From NCBI GenBank assembly GCA_900767885.1, contig CAAGAU010000006.1, positions 59,415 to 123,414 on the forward strand: a stretch of DNA of 64,000 bases. Reading direction: 5' to 3'. Below are positions 59,202-64,000 of the stretch, piece after piece. The notes under the pieces are model-generated. The model saw only the letters and a list, made by a program, of their open reading frames with translations, searched no databases and had not been told where the DNA came from. The DNA comes from Clostridia bacterium. GTDB taxonomy: Bacteria; Bacillota; Clostridia; Christensenellales; Borkfalkiaceae. Each line of letters begins with the position of its first letter. Within the stretch, counting starts at the first letter, position 1. Position numbers and translations under genes: made by a program.

Positions 59202-60998
59202 TTATATGAATTTTTCGGCAACCTTTTCGGCGGTAATACCCGCCCCTGCAAGTTGTTCGTTTACGGACGCATGAGAAACGTACTCGTCGTGAAAAGCAAA
59301 ACATGTAATTTCCGCAGATATTTTCTTATCGGACAAATATTTTGAAACGCGACTGCCGAAACCTCCGCTGTATACGTTTTCCTCTATGGTTATAACGTTT
59401 TTGCCCGCTAATTTATCTAGTAAAACCTCGTCGAGAGGCTTTACACTGCGCGCGTTTACTACGGAAACGCCCTTACCGCTTTCAGATTTTGCCTCATAAG
59501 CGATTTTTATCGCCCTCGGTCCTACCGCAAGCACTACGTTTTCGCAAAGATTTTCTTCATATTCCCATAACGAATTGTCGGAAAAAGGCGTATGATTTGC
59601 AAAATTATCGTTTTTGCCGTTAGGAAATCTTATCGCGACGGGCGCGTTTAAAGAGTAAGCGTATTCAAACGCGTTTTTGAGTTCTTCGGGGTCTTTGGGC
59701 GCTAATACGCACATATTCGGCAACGCGCCGAGATACGTCAGATCGAACAATCCCTGGTGCGTTACGCCGTCCGAACCGACCGCGCCCGCCCTGTCCACCA
59801 TAAAAATCACGGGCAGATTTTGTATACAAACGTCCTGCATAATCTGGTCAAACGAGCGTTGTAAAAAGGTGGAGTACACGCATACCACGGGTCGTAAACC
59901 GCCCTTAGCCTGCCCTGCCGCAAAAGTAACGGCATGCTCTTCGGCGATACCGACGTCGAAAAATCTTTCGGGATATTTTTCGGCAAAACCGCTCAGACCC
60001 GTGCCGTCCTTCATTCCCGCGCAAATAGCGGTCAGGTCTTCATGTCCGGAGGCAAAATCGCATAGAATTTCACTTACTTTACGGGAAAACGAACTTATGC
60101 TCGCGTTAAGGTTTTTACCCACCCCGTGATAAGTTTCGGCATCGTTTTCAGCCTCGGGCATCCCCTTGCCTTTTTTTGTTCTTAAATGCAATACGACGGC
60201 CTTATCCGAATATTTAAGATTTTTAAAAATCTTCACCAATTCCTTAATATTGTTGCCGTCGAATATGCCGACGTACTTAAACCCGAGCGCCTCTATCGCG
60301 GTGGTGTGGTTTACGGTAATTTTAACAAAGTCTTTAAACCGTTTAAGCAACTTTCCTATAAACGATTTACCGATAGTTCTGCTCATAAAACTCATAAATC
60401 GATTGTACGATTTTTTCGTGCGCATTTTCGAGAAGAATTTATACATGCCGTTGTCGTTGCGCGAAATCGACATACCGTTATCGTTCAGGACTATTATGAG
60501 ATTTTTAGGTTTTTTGTCGCTTACGGTAAACGCCTCGAGGTTTTCTCCGTTGAAAAGCGACGCGTCGCCGACGAGATCTATGACGTAGTAATTTTCCTTT
60601 CGCGCGTCCCTTGCCGAGCAGTAACCGAGGCAAGCCGAAACCGAATTGCCCGCATGTCCCGCGCCGAACGCGTCGTATTCGCTCTCGAACACGTTAGGAA
60701 ACCCGCTTAAACCGCCCGTTTTGCGAACGGTATTAAAACTATCTTTTCTTCCGCTTAAAATTTTATGCGCGTAGCACTGATGCCCTACGTCGAATATCAG
60801 TTTATCTTCGGGAAAGTCGAAAACGTAATAAAGCGCGACCAGTATGTCGACCGCGCCTAAATTCGACGAAAGATGTCCGCCGTTTTCGCTCACCGTTTCG
60901 ATTATTTTCTTTCTTATCTCCGTCGCAAGTTCGTCAAGTTGCTTTACTTTCAACTTTTTAATGTCGGACGGAGATTCAATCATTTCGAGTAATCCCAT
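59202..60998 (-). CDS. dxs: 1-deoxy-D-xylulose-5-phosphate synthase
   Basis: First MEP-pathway enzyme, condensing pyruvate and glyceraldehyde 3-phosphate with thiamine diphosphate. Motifs: GHLSSNLGAVDILVALYYVF near 42, FDVGHQCYAHKIL, the ThDP-binding LVGDASLFNGENLEAF, and FFDVGIAEEHAVTFAAGQA near 340 with the catalytic Glu. The length of 598 aa is slightly short. It follows pepT by 10 nt. Together with the ispH::S1 gene it indicates isoprenoid synthesis by the MEP route. Confidence 0.97.
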   Translation of the reverse strand: MGLLEMIESPSDIKKLKVKQLDELATEIRKKIIETVSENGGHLSSNLGAVDILVALYYVFDFPEDKLIFDVGHQCYAHKILSGRKDSFNTVRKTGGLSGFPNVFESEYDAFGAGHAGNSVSACLGYCSARDARKENYYVIDLVGDASLFNGENLEAFTVSDKKPKNLIIVLNDNGMSISRNDNGMYKFFSKMRTKKSYNRFMSFMSRTIGKSFIGKLLKRFKDFVKITVNHTTAIEALGFKYVGIFDGNNIKELVKIFKNLKYSDKAVVLHLRTKKGKGMPEAENDAETYHGVGKNLNASISSFSRKVSEILCDFASGHEDLTAICAGMKDGTGLSGFAEKYPERFFDVGIAEEHAVTFAAGQAKGGLRPVVCVYSTFLQRSFDQIMQDVCIQNLPVIFMVDRAGAVGSDGVTHQGLFDLTYLGALPNMCVLAPKDPEELKNAFEYAYSLNAPVAIRFPNGKNDNFANHTPFSDNSLWEYEENLCENVVLAVGPRAIKIAYEAKSESGKGVSVVNARSVKPLDEVLLDKLAGKNVITIEENVYSGGFGSRVSKYLSDKKISAEITCFAFHDEYVSHASVNEQLAGAGITAEKVAEKFI

Positions 60999-61008
60999 TT
61001 TCCGCCCG

Positions 61009-62214
61009 TTATTTTGAGTAAATTTCTATCAGATTAAGTATAATTTCTACCGTCTTTTCAAGCGTAAACGACGGAATATATTCCATTCTTCCGTGGCAAT
61101 TAAATCCGCCCGTAGAAATATTCGGACACGGCAACCCCTCGAACGAAAGTCTTGCCCCGTCCGTGCCGCCGCGTATAGGAATGATTTTAGGCGTAACGCC
61201 CGCCTTTTTCATAGCCTTTTCGGCATTTTCTATAAGGTGGTAGTTATTTTTGATAATTTCGGACATATTGTAATAACTGTCCTTTACGGTAACGCTGAAT
61301 ACGTTGTCGCCGTACTTTGCGTTCAAAAAGTCGCAAACACTTGCAAAAAACCGCTTTTTATCTTCAAATTTGGCTTTGTCGTGATCGCGGATTATATACT
61401 TTGCAACGCAGGTCTCAACGCCGCCTTTAACCTCGTCGACCATATAAAAGCCTTCGTACTTTTCGGTGTGCGCGGGTCTTTCGTATTCGGGAAGCATCGA
61501 GTGGAATTCGCAAAACAAATCCACGGCGTTTTTCATGATATTTTTCGCGCTGCCGGGGTGAATACTTTTACCGTTCACGGTAAGCGTTGCCGCAGCCGCG
61601 TTAAAGTTTTCGTACTCTATCTCGCCCAACTCGCCGCCGTCTACCGTATAACCGAAGTCCGCGCCGAATTTTTTCACGTCGAACCTGTCCGTTCCCCTGC
61701 CGATTTCTTCGTCGGGGGTAAATGCGATTAAAATATCGCCGTGCGGAATACTTTTATCTTTTACGAGAATTTCCGCCGCAGCCATAATTTCGGCAACGCC
61801 CGCCTTATCGTCTGCGCCGAGTAAAGTGTTGCCGTCGGTTACTATAAGTTCCTTGCCGATATAACCGTTAAGCGCGGGATTGTCCGCAAGCGGAATTTTT
61901 ACGCCGTTTTCAAGCGCAATATCGCCGCCCTCGTATACTATACAAGTCGGTTTTACGTTTTTACCGCTCACCGCGGGCGAAGTGTCTACATGCGCAATAA
62001 AGCAAAGACGTTTTAATCCCTGCTTATTTGCCGGAATAATCGCCGTTACGTAGCCGTTTTCGTCTATTTCGGCTTTTACGCCCATTTCGGTAAGTTCTTT
62101 AACTAATTCGTTGGATAAAACGAGTTGCTTGGCCGTACTCGGGCAATCCGACGAGTTTTCGTCGGATTGCGTGTCATACTTGCAATATTTGATAAATCTT
62201 TCTTTTACGGTCAT
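61009..62214 (-). CDS. pepT: Peptidase T (tripeptide aminopeptidase)
   Basis: M20-family dizinc tripeptidase. Zinc ligands and catalytic residues lie in FIAHVDTSPAVSG (about 71-83), LLGADDKAGVAEI near 134, and FTPDEEIGRGTD near 171. A dimerisation domain with GKSIHPGSAKN follows. RGGTDGARLSFEGLPCPN and the final TGGFNCHGRMEYI complete the PepT signature. Cytoplasmic; releases the N-terminal residue of tripeptides. It sits 3 nt after the M18 peptidase gene. Confidence 0.97.
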   Translation of the reverse strand: MTVKERFIKYCKYDTQSDENSSDCPSTAKQLVLSNELVKELTEMGVKAEIDENGYVTAIIPANKQGLKRLCFIAHVDTSPAVSGKNVKPTCIVYEGGDIALENGVKIPLADNPALNGYIGKELIVTDGNTLLGADDKAGVAEIMAAAEILVKDKSIPHGDILIAFTPDEEIGRGTDRFDVKKFGADFGYTVDGGELGEIEYENFNAAAATLTVNGKSIHPGSAKNIMKNAVDLFCEFHSMLPEYERPAHTEKYEGFYMVDEVKGGVETCVAKYIIRDHDKAKFEDKKRFFASVCDFLNAKYGDNVFSVTVKDSYYNMSEIIKNNYHLIENAEKAMKKAGVTPKIIPIRGGTDGARLSFEGLPCPNISTGGFNCHGRMEYIPSFTLEKTVEIILNLIEIYSK

Positions 62215-62217
62215 AAA

Positions 62218-63627
62218 TCAACCTATAAACGCCGCGAAAGCCTCGTAAGTGCTGTAAAGGTCGGCTTTGGAAATTACTTCGTAAGGCGCGTGCATAGAAA
62301 TTACCGGCACGCCTATATCTATCGTATCTATATTGAGTTTGGCTATATATTTGGCGACCGTACCGCCACCGCCTGCGTCAACTTTGCCGAGTTCCGCCAT
62401 CTGCCAGTTTACCTTCGCTTTTTCGAATATGCGCCTTACGTAGCCTACGAGTTCCGCACTCGCGTCGCTCGAACCGCTCTTGCCGCCCGCGCCCGTAAAT
62501 TTGCAAAGAGCCGTTCCGCAGGAAACTATGCTCGAATTTCTCTTTTCGAATACGCTTGCAAAGTTGGGGTCGAAACCCGCGGTTACGTCCGCGGAAAGGC
62601 ATTTGCTGTTAGCCCTTACTACCGATGCGGGAACCCCTTGCGATGCCGCAAGCATATCTACGAGATCGGAGAAAATTCCGCATTGCATACCCGTTGCGCC
62701 CTCACTGCCTATTTCTTCTTTATCGGCAAGCACTACCACCACGGTGGAAAGTTCGTCTTTGCTTTCGCCTAAGGCAGTCATGGCGGGATACGAGCAAACT
62801 CTGTCGTCGTGTCCGTAGCCGCCGATTAAAGCGCGGTCGAAACCTATATCGCGAGCCTTATACGCGGGTACGACGCAAAGTTCCGCACTTATAAAGTCGG
62901 TTTCCTTCATGCCGTAAGTTTCGTTGAGTTTTTTAAGTACCGTAAGTTTGACTTTTTCCTTAACGTCGTCGTCTTTAAACGGATAGCCGCCTACGAGAAC
63001 GTTGAGCGTTTCGCCGTCTATCGCGGTAGCCAGAGGCTTGGTTATCTGCTCTTTGGATAAGTGAGGTAAAAGGTCGTTGATATAAAACACGGGGTCGCTG
63101 TCCTTCTCGCCAACCGTAACCGTTACTGCCTCGCCGCTTTCGAGAACGACCGTTCCGTGAAGAGCGAGCGGCATAGCCGTCCATTGATATTTTTTTATGC
63201 CGCCATAGTAGTGCGTTTTTAAAAACGCCATACCGGTATCTTCGTAAAGCGGAACTTGTTTTATATCGAGGCGGGGCGAATCTATGTGTGAGGCAAGTAT
63301 TTTAATGCCGTTTTCAGCCATATTTTCGCTACCGACTTTGAACATTATAAAGCTTTTACCGCGGTTTAAATAGTATTTTTTATCACCTGCGGAAAGTTTA
63401 TCGCCGAATTTATATTCGGAATAACCCTTGCTTTCGGCGTAAGCGATAGCCGCCCTGACCGCCTCACGCTCGGTTTTAGCCTCGTCGAGGAACTTTTTAT
63501 ACCCTTCCGCATAATCGTATGCGGCTTTAATTTTTTCTTCGGAAGAAACCTCGAAAAAGTTTTCTTTTTTATAAAAGAGCGATTCTTCGAGTTTTTTGCC
63601 TTCGGATAATTCTTTTTTATCAGCCAT
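62218..63627 (-). CDS. M18 family aminopeptidase (ApeA/aspartyl-aminopeptidase type)
   Basis: Dizinc aminopeptidase of 469 aa. Metal and catalytic motifs: ASHIDSPRLDIKQ near 112 (HxD), YGHDDRVCSYPAMTAL near 268, and LADKEEIGSEGATGM near 300 (catalytic Glu pair). It ends with HAPYEVISKADLYSTYEAF carrying the late His ligand. A TAAGGAGT site and strong promoter precede it. It leads the M18-pepT-dxs operon. Confidence 0.95.
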   Translation of the reverse strand: MADKKELSEGKKLEESLFYKKENFFEVSSEEKIKAAYDYAEGYKKFLDEAKTEREAVRAAIAYAESKGYSEYKFGDKLSAGDKKYYLNRGKSFIMFKVGSENMAENGIKILASHIDSPRLDIKQVPLYEDTGMAFLKTHYYGGIKKYQWTAMPLALHGTVVLESGEAVTVTVGEKDSDPVFYINDLLPHLSKEQITKPLATAIDGETLNVLVGGYPFKDDDVKEKVKLTVLKKLNETYGMKETDFISAELCVVPAYKARDIGFDRALIGGYGHDDRVCSYPAMTALGESKDELSTVVVVLADKEEIGSEGATGMQCGIFSDLVDMLAASQGVPASVVRANSKCLSADVTAGFDPNFASVFEKRNSSIVSCGTALCKFTGAGGKSGSSDASAELVGYVRRIFEKAKVNWQMAELGKVDAGGGGTVAKYIAKLNIDTIDIGVPVISMHAPYEVISKADLYSTYEAFAAFIG

Positions 63628-63657
63628 ACGTAACTCCTTAAATGTTTAATTAGTTAC

Positions 63658-63686
63658 AGTATAACACTATTTAATGCAAAATTCAA
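63658..63686 (-). promoter_or_regulatory. Promoter of the M18 peptidase-pepT-dxs operon
   Basis: Minus strand: TTGAAT (63681-63686), 17-nt spacer, TATACT (63658-63663); a normal leader with AAGGAG follows. Confidence 0.85.
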
Positions 63687-63754
63687 GAAAAACAGTAACT
63701 TTTTTAACTAAATATAAAAAATTAAAATTTTTAAAGCAAAAGGCTTAAAAATCA

Positions 63755-63783
63755 TTGACAAAAAAAGTTTTTTCGTATAAAAT
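63755..63783 (+). promoter_or_regulatory. tRNA-Ser promoter
   Basis: Consensus TTGACA (63755-63760), 17-nt spacer, TAAAAT (63778-63783), about 16 nt before the tRNA. Confidence 0.88.
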
Positions 63784-63799
63784 ATTTTAGCAACGTTAC

Positions 63800-63888
63800 G
63801 GAAAGATATCGAAGTGGTCATAACGGCCCTGACTCGAAATCAGGTATGCGGCAACGCATCGAGGGTTCGAATCCCTCTCTTTCCGCCA
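63800..63888 (+). tRNA. tRNA-Ser (anticodon CGA)
   Basis: Class II tRNA with encoded CCA. The acceptor GGAAAGA pairs with TCTTTCC; the anticodon stem CCTGA/TCAGG encloses CTCGAAA (anticodon CGA); a long variable arm (TATGCGGCAACGCATC) and T loop TTCGAAT follow. The discriminator is G. Confidence 0.97.
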
Positions 63889-63893
63889 TTAGG

Positions 63894-63941
63894 GAATAAT
63901 ACGAACCCTGACGATAAGTTAGAGTTCGTATTATTCTTTTC
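63894..63941 (+). terminator. Terminator after tRNA-Ser
   Basis: GAATAATACGAAC (63894-63906) pairs perfectly over 13 bp with GTTCGTATTATTC (63924-63936), followed by TTTTCT. The remaining bases to the window end hold no gene I can support. Confidence 0.85.
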
Positions 63942-64000
63942 TAACGAATATTTCGGCATAAAAGTCGATTTGGACGGCAAAAAGAAGAAACTGCCGGGCG

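Noticed and set aside
63895..64000. Plus-strand open frame after tRNA-Ser running to the window end
   Set aside because: No ATG or ribosome-binding site, and its first part is the tRNA terminator hairpin. It is too short to support a gene call.

Overview
The window reads as chromosomal core DNA of a low- to moderate-GC, endospore-forming Firmicute, most probably an uncultured Clostridia lineage. Sporulation genes point there (spoVAC-spoVAD-spoVAE, yunB, gerW/ytfJ with a DUF2953/ytfI neighbour, a ylxY-like deacetylase beside an M16 peptidase). So do a Firmicutes-type LexA box, a CIRCE element before groESL, RNase Y, ScpA/ScpB, and the cmk-plsC-ispH::S1 gene order. The lineage call is inference from gene content; no rRNA is present. 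Nearly every base is coding. I see no prophage, CRISPR array, rRNA, insertion sequence with transposase, or defence island.

Layout. 1-5.4 kb (minus): site-2 protease, scpA, scpB, then a forespore-type group (DUF2953, gerW, D-Ala-D-Ala carboxypeptidase), rluB and a truncated gene at the edge. 5.4-7.1 kb (plus): SOS-controlled lexA plus a DEDDh exonuclease. 7.1-13.9 kb (minus): miaB-mutS-mutL-miaA, joining mismatch repair with both i6A/ms2i6A tRNA enzymes. 14-16.2 kb (plus): class A PBP. 16.2-23.6 kb (minus): membrane protein, cysteine desulfurase, thiI; then U32 peptidase and mutS2. 23.6-28.4 kb (minus): spoVAC-D-E-yunB, M19 dipeptidase, cyclophilin, a 269-bp inverted-repeat element, and dCMP deaminase. 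28.5-30.5 kb (plus): CIRCE-groES-groEL. 30.6-32.5 kb (minus): ylxY-like and M16 peptidase. 32.6-36.0 kb (plus): SDR and a polar amino-acid ABC transporter. 36.0-39.0 kb (minus): M29 aminopeptidase with a degenerate P-type ATPase; divergent is a full CtpE-like P-type ATPase (39.1-41.7 kb, plus). 41.8-52.1 kb (minus): a ten-gene operon beginning with biotin-dependent Na+-pump decarboxylase genes and running through oadA, surE, a flavoprotein, cmk, plsC and an ispH::S1 fusion. 52.2-56 kb (minus): galT; TVP38-like protein with dinB. 56-57 kb: tRNA-Trp and tRNA-Pro, convergent, separated by a tRNA-derived tandem duplication. 57-63.7 kb (minus): rny with a YgjP-like metalloprotease, and an M18 peptidase-pepT-dxs operon. 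63.8 kb: tRNA-Ser.

Functional links. miaA and miaB consume the isoprenoid DMAPP made by the MEP pathway, of which dxs and ispH are present. Cysteine desulfurase supplies ThiI with sulfur. The decarboxylase genes predict an energy-conserving Na+ gradient.

The most unusual observations are as follows. (1) Several genes have near-consensus promoters whose -10 box ends only 6-10 nt before the start codon, with no Shine-Dalgarno sequence, predicting leaderless or nearly leaderless mRNAs. (2) A structured 156-nt element at 56231-56386 has a tRNA-Trp-like acceptor stem and a CCA end. (3) A 269-bp structured element with imperfect inverted termini abuts the dCMP deaminase stop codon. (4) A P-type-ATPase pseudoenzyme lacks the actuator domain and is transcribed divergently from an intact P-type ATPase. 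(5) A decarboxylase operon carries both an OadA-type and a divergent MmdA-type carboxyltransferase with one biotin carrier.
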